This document shows, piece after piece, positions 1 through 8,929 of a stretch of 64,000 bases of DNA (position 1 is the first letter of the stretch; the number at the start of each line of letters is the position of its first letter). The stretch covers positions 124,001 to 188,000 of the forward strand of contig CAMTWK010000021.1 in assembly GCA_947085425.1 (NCBI GenBank), in the 5' to 3' direction. Below the pieces are notes generated by a model. The model made no database searches and was not told where the DNA came from. It saw only the letters and a program-made list of their open reading frames with translations. A program made the translations under genes and the position numbers. This stretch comes from UKL13-2 sp947085425. GTDB taxonomy: Bacteria > Pseudomonadota > Gammaproteobacteria > Burkholderiales > Usitatibacteraceae.

Positions 1-775
1 CCACACCGTTGCGGCGCAACGTGCGATCAACAATCTCGCAAATTTCGTCCGCTGCATCGACCTTGGCATGTGTGCGATTACCATAGGTCGATTCGACCAC
101 CAGATAATCCGCATCGGTAAGCAGTTCTGGCGCACGCATCATATGGTCGTTGGGTCGGCCGAGGTCTCCGGAAAATACCAATTTGCGACCGTCGATATCA
201 AATGTCAGCGCAGCCGAGCCGATAATATGGCCGTTGCGATCCAGTCGCACGGAAATGTCGTCGGCAACAGGATGCATTTCACCAAACGACAACGGGTGCA
301 ATAACTTCAATGCCTGTTTTGCATCGGCGAGCGTGTACAGCGGCAGCGCAGGTTTGTGTTTTGAAAATGCATGTCGATTGGCGTAATTTGCTTCCTCCTC
401 CTGCAAATGGCCCGCATCCGGAAGCATGATCTGGCATAACTCGGCCGTACCCTTGCTGCAATAGACCGGGCCGGTAAAACCATGTTTGGCCAACAATGGC
501 AGATAACCGCTATGGTCGATATGTGCATGGGTGAGCACCACAGCGGAAAGTTGCGCCACGTTGAAAGGCGGCGGGGCCCAATTGCGCAAACGCAGTTGTT
601 TGAATCCTTGAAACAATCCACAGTCAACCAGCACTTTTGATTGGCGTGTGCTGATCAGGTACTTTGAGCCGGTGACGGTGCCGGTGCCGCCGAAGAACGA
701 AAGTTGAAATGCGTCGGGTCGTGCACCCCGTATGGGGGCGATTTTCGATTCAAGTGTTTTGGGTCGTGTGGCCAT
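1..775 (-). CDS. MBL-fold beta-CASP-type metallo-hydrolase (probable RNA exonuclease), C-terminus cut by window edge
   Basis: Partial gene; the reading frame stays open from the ATG at 775 to base 1, giving about 258 N-terminal residues. The protein has a metallo-beta-lactamase fold start (FFGGTGTVTGSKYLI), the zinc ligand motif THAHIDHSGYLP (HxHxDH) near residue 82, a further His in GHIIGSAAL and the Asp of FSGDLGRP. This set is typical of the MBL/beta-CASP RNA-processing exonuclease family (YSH1/CPSF73-like bacterial proteins). The second half, with the beta-CASP and RNA-specificity domains, would lie left of the window. The start at 775 is preferred because AAGGA lies about 9 bases upstream; an in-frame ATG at 787 has no such spacing. 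It is the last visible gene of the minus-strand sulfur run, separated by about 115 bases from the rhodanese gene, so membership of that operon is uncertain. Confidence 0.85.
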   Translation of the reverse strand, partial: MATRPKTLESKIAPIRGARPDAFQLSFFGGTGTVTGSKYLISTRQSKVLVDCGLFQGFKQLRLRNWAPPPFNVAQLSAVVLTHAHIDHSGYLPLLAKHGFTGPVYCSKGTAELCQIMLPDAGHLQEEEANYANRHAFSKHKPALPLYTLADAKQALKLLHPLSFGEMHPVADDISVRLDRNGHIIGSAALTFDIDGRKLVFSGDLGRPNDHMMRAPELLTDADYLVVESTYGNRTHAKVDAADEICEIVDRTLRRNGV

Positions 776-890
776 GGTACGAGACATCCTTTATGAAAAT
801 TTTATTTCCGGATTGGTCTTGCGTCCTACTGGTGCGGCCTGACCGTCGTCGTTCCCTTGCAGCGGGAATGACGAACAGTCGCGCATGGTT

Positions 891-1880
891 TTACTGCAAA
901 GGCACCGCACCCACCAGCGGGCGTTTTTCCATGGTCCACTGATGCAACGAGCCGTCATATTGCCTGACACTTTGGTTGCCCAGTACCTCGGACAGAATGA
1001 ACCATGGCAGACCGGACTGCGAGCCGGTGTTGCAATACACCACCGCCGGCACCGCGGAGTCGATTCCCTGCGCAGACAGCACGGCCTTGTAGGTGTTGGC
1101 CGAGAGCATTTTCAGCGCACCACCGGCCATGCGGAAGGTGGTGTCGGGCGACAACGACTTGGCCCCATCGAGGTGGCCAAAGCCTTGCACCGTGTCACGC
1201 TTCACCAGACCAAAAAATTGCGGAAGTTCACGGCCATCGATCAACGTGGCGTGCTTTTTTTTCTGGATGTCGGCAACGTCCTGTGAGTCGGCAAGGTACC
1301 GTGCGGACTGATCCGAGGTGGACTTCCAATTGCCCGTTTTGCTGGCAGGGGTGTCGGTGGCATAAGCCAAACCATCCAGCAGCCATGCCGCCATGCCGCC
1401 GTCAAGGAAGGAAATATTGGTCTCGCCATAAACTTTGAACTGCCAGTACATGCGCATCGCGTCGTTCAGGTCAGATACGTCCAGGCCGATGGGAACAATC
1501 ACAATTGGCTTTGCCGCATCAATCCCCGCGTTTTGCACAATTTTTTCAAAATCGGCCCGCTCGGGAATCATAAATTTCAGATTCAGCTCACCGATTTTGC
1601 GATCGACACGTACAAATTTTGACTCCAGCAGGCGAGAGCCGGGAATGTGACCGCCGATTTCCTCAATCGTTTTTTTGCCGGTTTTGGCATCCGTTGATAT
1701 CTCCGGCTTGGTGGTGAATGACTTCACGTTGCGACGAATTTCCACCACTTGTACTTTATCGAGATTGGCCGACAGCCATTTGCTGTCCACCAGAGGCCCC
1801 GGCAGGGTGTTTGCCTGTGCTGCCAGCATGCTGCATGCCAGAGCCACGGTGGCGGTGAATTGAATAAATTGTTTTTTCAT
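891..1880 (-). CDS. Secreted tandem rhodanese-family sulfurtransferase
   Basis: 329 residues. A Sec signal peptide (MKKQFIQFTATVALACSMLAAQA) directs export to the periplasm. Two rhodanese-like modules follow: an N-terminal one (about 30-180) containing GGHIPGSRLLE and FLDGGMAAW, and a C-terminal one (about 190-325) with the active-site loop YCNTGSQSG, whose Cys would carry the persulfide, and the CDC25-like LIDGRE start. This matches the two-domain thiosulfate/3-mercaptopyruvate sulfurtransferase layout, with Cys only in the C-terminal module. The likely role is sulfane-sulfur transfer outside the cytoplasm, which fits the YeeE/YedE sulfur transporters and persulfide-type repressor of the same transcription unit. 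TGGAGT precedes the ATG at 1880. The DUF6969 gene ends 3 bases upstream, so the two are probably co-translated. Confidence 0.88.
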   Translation of the reverse strand: MKKQFIQFTATVALACSMLAAQANTLPGPLVDSKWLSANLDKVQVVEIRRNVKSFTTKPEISTDAKTGKKTIEEIGGHIPGSRLLESKFVRVDRKIGELNLKFMIPERADFEKIVQNAGIDAAKPIVIVPIGLDVSDLNDAMRMYWQFKVYGETNISFLDGGMAAWLLDGLAYATDTPASKTGNWKSTSDQSARYLADSQDVADIQKKKHATLIDGRELPQFFGLVKRDTVQGFGHLDGAKSLSPDTTFRMAGGALKMLSANTYKAVLSAQGIDSAVPAVVYCNTGSQSGLPWFILSEVLGNQSVRQYDGSLHQWTMEKRPLVGAVPLQ

Positions 1881-1883
1881 AAA

Positions 1884-2543
1884 TTACTCCAGGTTGGCGG
1901 GCGCAGGTAAGTGGCCCAGTTGCATGATTCGTTGTGGCAAGGATGCCGTGCATTCGGTTACAACATCCAGGCAACGGTCCTCAAAAGTTGTTTCACGATC
2001 GCGTTTGGTGAAGCGACGGGTCATCACTGCGTCGCGGCGCCGCACCAAAGTCGAAAGTTGCGGTGAAAATAGCCGCACCATTCCGGTCAGCCAGTCGGCC
2101 ACTGGTGCCATGCGTCCACGGCTGCGAATTCGAAAGTGCGGCAAGTCGCGTTCGATACGCGTAGCACTCTGCCACCGTTCGCCGGTAACCCAGCGATTGG
2201 TGGTGAACCAGCGCAATGGTTGACCCCTGGCATCGATGGACAGCCCGGCCAAATGGTAAAAACGGGCGGGTACCTTTGCTTCATAAACGAACAAATGAAA
2301 ATGGCCGTGTTCATCTTTCGGGCGACGTTGTGAGGGATGGGCGTGGTAATAAAAGCGCGTACCGGCTGTCCGATCCACCACATCGTGGCGCGGGTAGTGG
2401 CGCAGGGCCTCGTGTGTGGTCGCGCCCGCCAGCGCCGCGCGCGCAATACTGATCCCCTGTTGCGCGTAGCGCAATTGGATGCGTGTCACCAGCGCGGCCG
2501 CGTCCAACAGCCCGGCCTCGTTCACCAGTCCGGTTTCATTCAT
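1884..2543 (-). CDS. DUF6969-family protein of unknown function
   Basis: 219 residues from the ATG at 2543. No signal peptide or membrane segment is visible. The core has the pattern I associate with DUF6969: FYYHAHP, EHGHFHLF, LSIDARGQPLRWFTTNRWVTGERW and a C-terminal FEDRCLDVV. The clustered histidines (YYHAHP and HGHFH) could bind a metal, but this is inference. The start at 2543 is chosen over 2561 because the upstream gene stops at 2546, leaving a 2-base gap, whereas the longer form would overlap it. The gene sits between a Cys-motif secreted protein and a periplasmic rhodanese, so a role in sulfur handling is likely by context only. Confidence 0.78.
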   Translation of the reverse strand: MNETGLVNEAGLLDAAALVTRIQLRYAQQGISIARAALAGATTHEALRHYPRHDVVDRTAGTRFYYHAHPSQRRPKDEHGHFHLFVYEAKVPARFYHLAGLSIDARGQPLRWFTTNRWVTGERWQSATRIERDLPHFRIRSRGRMAPVADWLTGMVRLFSPQLSTLVRRRDAVMTRRFTKRDRETTFEDRCLDVVTECTASLPQRIMQLGHLPAPANLE

Positions 2544-2545
2544 GG

Positions 2546-2848
2546 CTACTTTGGCGCGCACGGGTTGTCCGATTTTCTCTTTTTCCTTTTGGTCGGGGCG
2601 CAGGGATTGGACGGGCCGCAGGGATTGGCTGCCGTGGCTTTTTTTGTGGCTGGTTTTTTGTTTTTTTCGTTATCCTTGTCTTTTTCACTGTCCTTCACCT
2701 TGGCCTTTTCTTTATCCGCTTTGGCGACGGGTGGTGCAGCGGTGTCGGCGGCCAGTATTGTTGTTGCCGGGGCGAGTAGTGCCGTGGTCAGCAACAGCGC
2801 GGACAGGGTATCGACCAATTGACGGCGGGTTGGGGTGCGTGATGTCAT
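2546..2848 (-). CDS. Small secreted Lys-rich protein with NPCxP repeats
   Basis: 100 residues with a clear signal peptide (hydrophobic stretch ALLLTTALLAPATTILAA, with cleavage expected near AADT). The mature part is almost entirely charged: a Lys/Asp/Glu-rich linker (KADKEKAKVKDSEKDKDNEK) followed by three Cys motifs, NPCGP, NPCAP and NPCAP, near the C-terminus. I do not recognise a named family. The three evenly spaced Cys in Pro contexts could bind metal, carry sulfur or form disulfides. GAGGAG sits at an ideal distance before the ATG at 2848. The neighbours (YeeE/YedE transporters upstream, rhodanese downstream) suggest a periplasmic sulfur-related role, which is inference. The strong Lys bias makes homology detection unreliable. 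Confidence 0.72.
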   Translation of the reverse strand: MTSRTPTRRQLVDTLSALLLTTALLAPATTILAADTAAPPVAKADKEKAKVKDSEKDKDNEKNKKPATKKATAANPCGPSNPCAPTKRKKRKSDNPCAPK

Positions 2849-2908
2849 AAAAACTCCTCGTTTAAAATTGCTGCAATGAAAAAAAATAATTGTGCTGCAG
2901 TCCGCTAT

Positions 2909-3526
2909 TTAGACGGGTGGTCGATCACCGGCACCCGCGACAGCTTCTTCGGCCGTCACCGGACCTTTGGAGGCGCGCTCGAGGCGCCCGCCAAAATAAA
3001 ATATCGCAACCAGCGCCGCGCCCATAATCGCCAGCAGGACCAGCTCGGGAATTCCCCATGCATCGGTGAAGGTATCGCCGCCTTGAATTTCGGCCAACGC
3101 CATCACCGTTTCAATGGCCGGACCGTACAGACCGGCAAAAACAAAGGTCCCCAACATCAAGCCAATGATAAATACCATGGCGTCCATGCGCCCTGAGAAC
3201 ATACCCACCACCGACGTACCCGGACAATATCCACCCACGGCAAATCCGGCGCCGATCAGCGCGCCACCGATGGCTGCCGCCATCAGCAGGGAAGTGGGGA
3301 CAAATACCGCATCGGCCGGCATGAGGCCGACGACACGCAGTAGATAAAGACCGCCGGCCGCCACAACGATGGCGGTAAACATAACTTTGAAAACCGACCA
3401 ATCTGAAAGTTTAAATTGCGCCGTCAGTTTGGCGGGACTGCCAAATCCGGCGTTTTCCAGGACATAGCCAAACAAAAAACCACAAATCAGGCCGGAGATT
3501 ATGCCGGCATCGCTGAATGGAAACAT
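2909..3526 (-). CDS. YeeE/YedE family sulfur-compound transporter, second half-size subunit
   Basis: 205 residues, start ATG at 3526 with GGGGAG six bases upstream. An integral membrane protein with about five helices. The hallmark is the Cys-containing motif GGYCPGTSVVGM near residue 100, equivalent to the conserved Cys sites of the YeeE/TsuA thiosulfate channel. Full-length YeeE has about 350 residues and two such repeats; here the function is split between this gene and the preceding one (PmpA/PmpB-like arrangement), so the two products probably form a heterodimer. The C-terminus is a polar tail rich in Ala and Glu. The start codon lies one base after the stop of the upstream subunit, a sign of translational coupling. 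The substrate (thiosulfate, polysulfide or another sulfur species) cannot be told from sequence. Confidence 0.88.
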   Translation of the reverse strand: MFPFSDAGIISGLICGFLFGYVLENAGFGSPAKLTAQFKLSDWSVFKVMFTAIVVAAGGLYLLRVVGLMPADAVFVPTSLLMAAAIGGALIGAGFAVGGYCPGTSVVGMFSGRMDAMVFIIGLMLGTFVFAGLYGPAIETVMALAEIQGGDTFTDAWGIPELVLLAIMGAALVAIFYFGGRLERASKGPVTAEEAVAGAGDRPPV

Positions 3527-3527
3527 C

Positions 3528-4064
3528 TCATACTCCCCGAACCATGCGGCTGGCAATCAGCCCCACAGCAAAAAAGGTTGCTAAAAATACAAATGCGGCA
3601 ATGCCGAGTGTGGCGGCGCCGGACAGGCCCAGCCCACTGGTGCAACCGGCCGCAACCCGCGCACCAAATCCGGCCAGCAAGCCACCCAGTAGCGCGGTGG
3701 TTAAGCGGCGGGGTGTGCCGATACTGCGCGACCCGTCAAATTGCAGGCGAAAACGCCCGGCCAAGAACGCGGCAACAAAGGCACCGATGGCCACCCCGAT
3801 CACTTGCCATGTGATCCAGGAGTTCAGCGGATTTCCACCTTCTACCATGGGTCCAAAGTAGGCATTGGCCTGGGTGGCGACTGGTGCCAGCGTCAGGCCC
3901 AGCCAAGCGGTCGCACGGGTGGAGGCACCCGTGGCACCGAGGCCGTGGCCGGTCAACACAAATGTCAGTAACAGCACCAAGCCAAGGGCGAGCCCGGCGG
4001 CCAACGGTGGCCAAAATGGCTTGATCACACGCGTTGGTGGAGACGAAGAAATGGCTATGGACAT
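3528..4064 (-). CDS. YeeE/YedE family sulfur-compound transporter, first half-size subunit
   Basis: 178 residues from the ATG at 4064, which has AAGGAG at the right distance; an in-frame start at 4094 lacks this. About four or five transmembrane segments. The conserved Cys motif is AAGCTSGLGLSG near residue 140, preceded by GGLLAGFGARV, a YeeE/YedE (DUF395) signature. It pairs with the next gene to make a two-subunit transporter. Its position directly downstream of a DUF2892 protein and a SqrR-type regulated pump operon resembles sulfide/thiosulfate-responsive loci, where YeeE/YedE proteins are frequent repressor targets. About 150 bases separate it from the DUF2892 gene, with no evident terminator, so read-through is likely. 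Confidence 0.88.
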   Translation of the reverse strand: MSIAISSSPPTRVIKPFWPPLAAGLALGLVLLLTFVLTGHGLGATGASTRATAWLGLTLAPVATQANAYFGPMVEGGNPLNSWITWQVIGVAIGAFVAAFLAGRFRLQFDGSRSIGTPRRLTTALLGGLLAGFGARVAAGCTSGLGLSGAATLGIAAFVFLATFFAVGLIASRMVRGV

Positions 4065-4215
4065 GGATAAAACTCCTTTGAAAACAAGCGACACCCGGGA
4101 TCGGGTGTGGAAGGGTTGGGCTCGGTCAGAAAAATCATTCGGTGCCTTTCAGTGGGTGGGTCGAGTGGTGTTTCTCCGCAGTCGTTGGAGTGTGATCGCA
4201 TCGGCGCCGGTTTGA

Positions 4216-4425
4216 TCACGCGCCGCGCCTGACACCGAATTTGCCGAGGATGCTTTCCATCAGACACCATTGGGTCAACCCGCTTTGCAGCAGGTTGACA
4301 CCGACAAAAGCGGTGAACGCCAGCCACCATTGGCTGATAAAAATCGGGCTGCCCGACACGCCGAGTGCCAGTGACAACAAAATAAACAGCCCTGCTACGA
4401 CACGAACAATTTGCCAACTACTCAT
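4216..4425 (-). CDS. DUF2892 (YgaP-like) inner-membrane protein
   Basis: 69 residues with two transmembrane helices (VVAGLFILLSLALGV and WWLAFTAFVGVNLLQSGLT) and the family ending in which a Cys (QWCLMESIL) follows the second helix. DUF2892 is the membrane anchor found fused to rhodanese in YgaP and as a free-standing protein in sulfide-responsive operons. Here it is free-standing. The ATG overlaps the stop of the RND permease gene by four bases (ATGA), so it is translated from the same message. Confidence 0.85.
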   Translation of the reverse strand: MSSWQIVRVVAGLFILLSLALGVSGSPIFISQWWLAFTAFVGVNLLQSGLTQWCLMESILGKFGVRRGA

Positions 4426-7400
4426 GATGCTACTCCTTCTGGTTGTGGATCAGCGCTTGGGGGCGCAGGTGGTGGTTCGGTCGGCCATTGTTTGCGGTAG
4501 GCCATGAAATACAACAGCGGAATGATCACCAAGGTCAGCAATGTCGATACAAATATTCCAAAAATCAGCGAAATCGCCAGGCCATTAAAGATCGGATCAT
4601 CGAGAATAAAAAACGCGCCGATCATCGCTGCGAAACCGGTGAGCAGGATGGGTTGTGCGCGGGTAATGGCGGATTGCAGCACTGCTTCTTTGAGTGCAAC
4701 ACCGGCTGCAAGTTGCAGACGAATAAAATCGACCAACAAGATGGAATTGCGGACGATAATGCCGGCCAGGGCGATCATGCCGATCATGCTGGTCGCGGTA
4801 TATTGCGCGCCGAGCAATGCGTGACCCGGCATCACGCCAACGATGGTGAGTGGAATCGGCGCCATGATGATGAGCGGGGTCAGGTAGGAGCCAAATTGCG
4901 CGACCACCAACAGATATATCAGAACGAGACCGACCGCATACGCCGCGCCCATATCGCGAAAGGTCTCATAGGTAATCTGCCATTCTCCGTCCCATTTGAC
5001 GGCGTAATCACGATACGCATCGTCGGGTTGCTTGATGAAATACTCCTGCGGCGGTTTGCCACTGGCCGTGACCAGCGCATTGATCGATTTGCGCATGGCA
5101 AACATGCCATACAACGGGCTGTCGACCTTGCCGGCCATGTCGCCCACCACGTAGTTCACCGGATGCAAATCCTTGTGATATATCGGCTGCTCACGCAGCG
5201 TGTCACTGACGGTGACCAATTCACGAACGGGCATGGTTTTGCCTGAATCAGTGCGAACCGGTAATTGCAATAACGCATTTAAATCTCCTTGCATCTCGGC
5301 GGGCAACTGAATCATCGCACCCACTGGATATTTGCTGCCGTCGTGTAAATAACCGATGCTGGTGCCGGCCAGTCCGGCGCGCAATGTGTTGACAATGTCG
5401 CGTTGCGATACACCTGACAACGCCGCCTTTTTTCGATCCACCAGCAGGACTTGCCGCGGCGCGTCGACAATGCTGCTGTCATCTACATCGACCACACCGG
5501 TTGTTGACTCAAATACCGCGCGAATTTTTTTGGCGAGTGCGCGGCGGCCCTCTGCTTCCGGGCCGTACACTTCGGCAACAATCGGTGCCAGCACCGGCGG
5601 ACCGGGTGGAACTTCAATAATTTTTACATTGGCACCATAACGTTTGCCGATTTCCTGTAGCGCCGGACGTACCCGCATGGCAATCACATGACTTTTATCG
5701 TCGCGATGTTTTTTATCCACCAGGTTGACCTGTATGTCGCCGACTTCACCGCCGCTCCGCAAATAGTATTGGCGCACAAGGCCATTAAAGTTGATCGGTG
5801 CAGCGGTGCCGGCATAGGTTTGGTAGTGGGTGACTTCGGCGACAGTGGCAAGGTGTGCACCCAACTCAATCAAAACTGCGTTGGTTTTTTCCAGCGGGCT
5901 GCCGGCCGGCATGTCCACCAATACTTGAAATTCGGATTTGTCATCAAACGGCAGCATTTTTAATTGCACCAGACCAATCGCGGGCAGCAGCAGTGAAAAC
6001 GCAATTAATATCAGCACGCCGAGTCCAAGGCGGCGGCGTGCACGCGAGCCGCGTGTTTCATCCAACAACGGCACGAAAATGCGCTGAAACAGCGGGGTCA
6101 GTTTTTTGGTCAATCCACCACCCGCGGCGACATCACTATCGTGTGGTACATGCCGCAGCCAAATTCTGGCCAACCACGGTGTGATGACAAATGCGACCGC
6201 CAGCGAAATCAGCATACCGATACTCGCGTTGATCGGGATCGGACTCATGTAGGGGCCCATCAAGCCACTCACAAATGCCATCGGCAACAGGGCGGCGATC
6301 ACTGCAAAGGTTGCCAATATGGTCGGCCCGCCGACTTCATCAACCGCGTGTGGGATCAACTCGGCCAAAGTCTTGTGTGGAAACAGGGCTTGATGGCGGT
6401 GAATGTTTTCTACCACGACGATGGCATCATCAACCAATATTCCTATCGAAAAAATCAGCGCAAACAGCGAGACCCGGTTCAACGTGAATCCCCACGCCCA
6501 CGACGCAAACAATGTGGCGGCGAGTGTGAGAATAACGGCGACACCGACAATTGCTGCTTCGCGCCGGCCGAGTGCAACAAAAATCAAGGCAATTACGGCA
6601 GCGGTGGCAAACAATAATTTCTGGATTAACTTCTTGGCCTTGTCGTCGGCGGTCACGCCGTAGTTTCTGGTCTGTGTGACTTCTATGGCGTCGGGAATCA
6701 CGGTGTTACGCAGCAACGCCACCCGCTGAATGACGGCGTCGGCAACATCAATTGCGTTCTCGCCCGGTTTTTTGGTGACAGATATAGTCACTGCCGGATA
6801 GAGCTGCGCAGACGATCCTGAGGTGCCGTGAGAAACATAATGTTGTGCCGGCGGCGGGCCGTCGCGAATAGTGGCGACATCACGCAAAAAAACCGGCCGA
6901 CGGTTGCGAACCGCAACGATTAATTCACCGACGTCCCTGGCGGATTCCAGAAAGGGTCCGGCATCTATGGCAATGGCGTGATTACCACTCAATAACTCAC
7001 CCACCGGTAAACCGTGATTCGCCGAGATCATGGTCTGCTGAATATCACCGATGGTGATGGATGAGGTGGCGAGTTTGGCGGGGTCAATCTCGATCATGAT
7101 GGCGCGACCCGGCCCGCCAATGGTGCGTACTTCACGCGTACCGGGAACTCTCTTTAGATCGGCTTCAATACTATGCGCAACCCGCTCCAGATCATATGCG
7201 CCGACATCGCGGCCATGTAATGTCAGTGCGACAATCGGCACATCATCAATGCCCTTGGGTATGACCAGCGGCTCAAGCACACCAAGCGAGGTTGGCAGCC
7301 AGCCACGATTGGCGGCCAGGGTATCGTGCAACAGCACCAGCGCTTCGATGCGTGGCACACCAACTTTAAATTGCACGGTTAAGATCGCCACGCCGGGCCG

Positions 7401-7682
7401 CGAAACAGACATGACGTGTTCGGTGCCGGCGATTTGTGACAGCACCTGTTCGGCCGGTATGGCCACCTTTTGTTCGACGTCGCGCACCGCCGCGCCGGGA
7501 AACGGAATGATAACGTTGGCCATGGTCACATTGATTTGTGGTTCCTCTTCGCGTGGTGTGATCAATACCGCGAAACCACCGATCAGTAACAATGACAATG
7601 CTATCAGCGGGGTAATTTGTTCGCGCAAAAACGTTTGCGCAATGCGTCCGGACCAGCCGAGTTTTGTGTCAGGAGTACTCAC
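4422..7682 (-). CDS. RND-family efflux transporter permease (AcrB-like)
   Basis: 1086 residues. Typical RND architecture: one N-terminal helix (residues about 25-45), a large periplasmic loop, helices 2-6, a second loop and six more helices. The proton-relay Asp pair is present in ILVDDAIVVVENIHRH, and the conserved GLVRQYYLRSG and PIPLTIVGVMPGHALLG regions are visible. It would form a trimeric proton-driven exporter in the inner membrane with the adaptor encoded just upstream. The start codon is GTG and overlaps the adaptor's TGA (GTGA). No outer-membrane factor is encoded in the window, so a TolC-like protein from elsewhere would be needed. The substrate is unknown; the regulator and downstream genes point to export of a sulfur-related toxic compound. 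Confidence 0.93.
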   Translation of the reverse strand: MSTPDTKLGWSGRIAQTFLREQITPLIALSLLLIGGFAVLITPREEEPQINVTMANVIIPFPGAAVRDVEQKVAIPAEQVLSQIAGTEHVMSVSRPGVAILTVQFKVGVPRIEALVLLHDTLAANRGWLPTSLGVLEPLVIPKGIDDVPIVALTLHGRDVGAYDLERVAHSIEADLKRVPGTREVRTIGGPGRAIMIEIDPAKLATSSITIGDIQQTMISANHGLPVGELLSGNHAIAIDAGPFLESARDVGELIVAVRNRRPVFLRDVATIRDGPPPAQHYVSHGTSGSSAQLYPAVTISVTKKPGENAIDVADAVIQRVALLRNTVIPDAIEVTQTRNYGVTADDKAKKLIQKLLFATAAVIALIFVALGRREAAIVGVAVILTLAATLFASWAWGFTLNRVSLFALIFSIGILVDDAIVVVENIHRHQALFPHKTLAELIPHAVDEVGGPTILATFAVIAALLPMAFVSGLMGPYMSPIPINASIGMLISLAVAFVITPWLARIWLRHVPHDSDVAAGGGLTKKLTPLFQRIFVPLLDETRGSRARRRLGLGVLILIAFSLLLPAIGLVQLKMLPFDDKSEFQVLVDMPAGSPLEKTNAVLIELGAHLATVAEVTHYQTYAGTAAPINFNGLVRQYYLRSGGEVGDIQVNLVDKKHRDDKSHVIAMRVRPALQEIGKRYGANVKIIEVPPGPPVLAPIVAEVYGPEAEGRRALAKKIRAVFESTTGVVDVDDSSIVDAPRQVLLVDRKKAALSGVSQRDIVNTLRAGLAGTSIGYLHDGSKYPVGAMIQLPAEMQGDLNALLQLPVRTDSGKTMPVRELVTVSDTLREQPIYHKDLHPVNYVVGDMAGKVDSPLYGMFAMRKSINALVTASGKPPQEYFIKQPDDAYRDYAVKWDGEWQITYETFRDMGAAYAVGLVLIYLLVVAQFGSYLTPLIIMAPIPLTIVGVMPGHALLGAQYTATSMIGMIALAGIIVRNSILLVDFIRLQLAAGVALKEAVLQSAITRAQPILLTGFAAMIGAFFILDDPIFNGLAISLIFGIFVSTLLTLVIIPLLYFMAYRKQWPTEPPPAPPSADPQPEGVAS

Positions 7683-8839
7683 TTGCCGGCCTTTGCCGTT
7701 GTGGTTAACGCCGCCGCCAATTGTGGTTCGGACACGATCCGCTCACCAGCCGATAGACCCGACAGGATTTCAACCCTGTTGCGGTCCATCTGACCCAGGC
7801 GCACTTGTCGCAATATCGGTTTGCCGTCGGCAGTCATCACATAAACACCGGTCATTTCGGCGCGCCGAACCACCGCTTTTGATGGGATATACACAGGGCC
7901 AGACACCGGGCCGTGCACCGTGCCAGATGCTGCGGCCAAACCGGTGCCGCTGGTGGTGGCCGTCACCGGCAGCCAAACCCGGGCAAACATTCCCGGCATG
8001 GCCAGTTTGATGCCCGCCGGTAGATCCAGCCGCAGTTGTAAGGTTTGGGTGCTGGCATCGGCGATCGGCAACAGCTCTGATCGGATCGGTTTGATTGATT
8101 TTGCATTGCTCGGCAAGGCCGGAATATCAATATAAATTTGTTCTGGCGACAGGCCGGTGAGGTTGGTAGAGGGCGGGGCGGTTGCCGTCACCCGCAGCGC
8201 GGTAGGATCATAAAGTATCAGCAATGGCCGGCCGGGAAGCGCCATGTCGCCCATTACGATCGGCACCTCGGCAACAACCCCGGCATAGGGCGCACGAATC
8301 ACTGCAAAATCAGCTTGGCTACGGGTGGCCGCCGCTTGCGAGATCTGACTGTTGAGTTGTGCTTCGGTTGATTTAAAAACGGCCTCGGCCTGATCCAGCG
8401 ACGCCTGACTGATGAAGCGTTGTTCAAAAAGTTGCTTTTGACGCGCAAAATCCCGGCTGGCCACATTCAGCGTGGCACGTGCGGCCGCCACTTGGGCTTG
8501 GCCGGCGACGGCGGTTTGTTCGGCAGCGCGTGCATCCAGACGCAGCAAAATATCACCGCGCTTGACGCGATCGCCAGGTTTGACGCTGAGTTCAACAATC
8601 GCCCCGGAAACTTGTGCCGCGATCACGGTTTGCCGCACTGCCTCGACCAGACCATCAACACTGACCGACTGTTTGCCGCCGTTACTTTCTGCGATTACGG
8701 TTGGCAGTGACGCGCCAGCGGGGGTGGCTGCGGTGCTGGCAACTGCAACTGTGGCGATTGAGGTCACAATCATGATTAGAAATGCGCGCAATACCATTGT
8801 CTGTTGGTTGTGTGTGGTGGGTTTGGGGTGATGCGCCAT
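7679..8839 (-). CDS. RND efflux periplasmic adaptor (membrane fusion protein)
   Basis: 386 residues, start ATG 8839 with GGAG eight bases upstream. An N-terminal signal or anchor segment (VLRAFLIMIVTSIATVAVA) precedes a lipoyl/barrel-sandwich half (VIAAQVSGAIVELSVKPGDRVKRGDILLRLDARA), a helical hairpin (about residues 100-170), the second lipoyl half (FAVIRAPYAGVVAEV) and beta-barrel plus membrane-proximal domains. This is the HlyD/AcrA-type order. It links the RND permease to an outer-membrane channel. It is the first gene of the minus-strand sulfur operon; its start lies about 90 bases from the bidirectional operator at 8930-8963. Confidence 0.92.
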   Translation of the reverse strand: MAHHPKPTTHNQQTMVLRAFLIMIVTSIATVAVASTAATPAGASLPTVIAESNGGKQSVSVDGLVEAVRQTVIAAQVSGAIVELSVKPGDRVKRGDILLRLDARAAEQTAVAGQAQVAAARATLNVASRDFARQKQLFEQRFISQASLDQAEAVFKSTEAQLNSQISQAAATRSQADFAVIRAPYAGVVAEVPIVMGDMALPGRPLLILYDPTALRVTATAPPSTNLTGLSPEQIYIDIPALPSNAKSIKPIRSELLPIADASTQTLQLRLDLPAGIKLAMPGMFARVWLPVTATTSGTGLAAASGTVHGPVSGPVYIPSKAVVRRAEMTGVYVMTADGKPILRQVRLGQMDRNRVEILSGLSAGERIVSEPQLAAALTTTAKAGK

Positions 8840-8929
8840 GTTGTGCTCCAGCCTGATGATTTACACGATCGGTTTATATGGAGACGGGAACGTTGTAATC
8901 CCGACAACATAAACAATATACTTAATTAC

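Noticed and set aside
2337..2822. 161-codon plus-strand frame with a long hydrophobic run
   Set aside because: The hydrophobic run is the complement of the Lys-rich codons of the secreted protein at 2546-2848.
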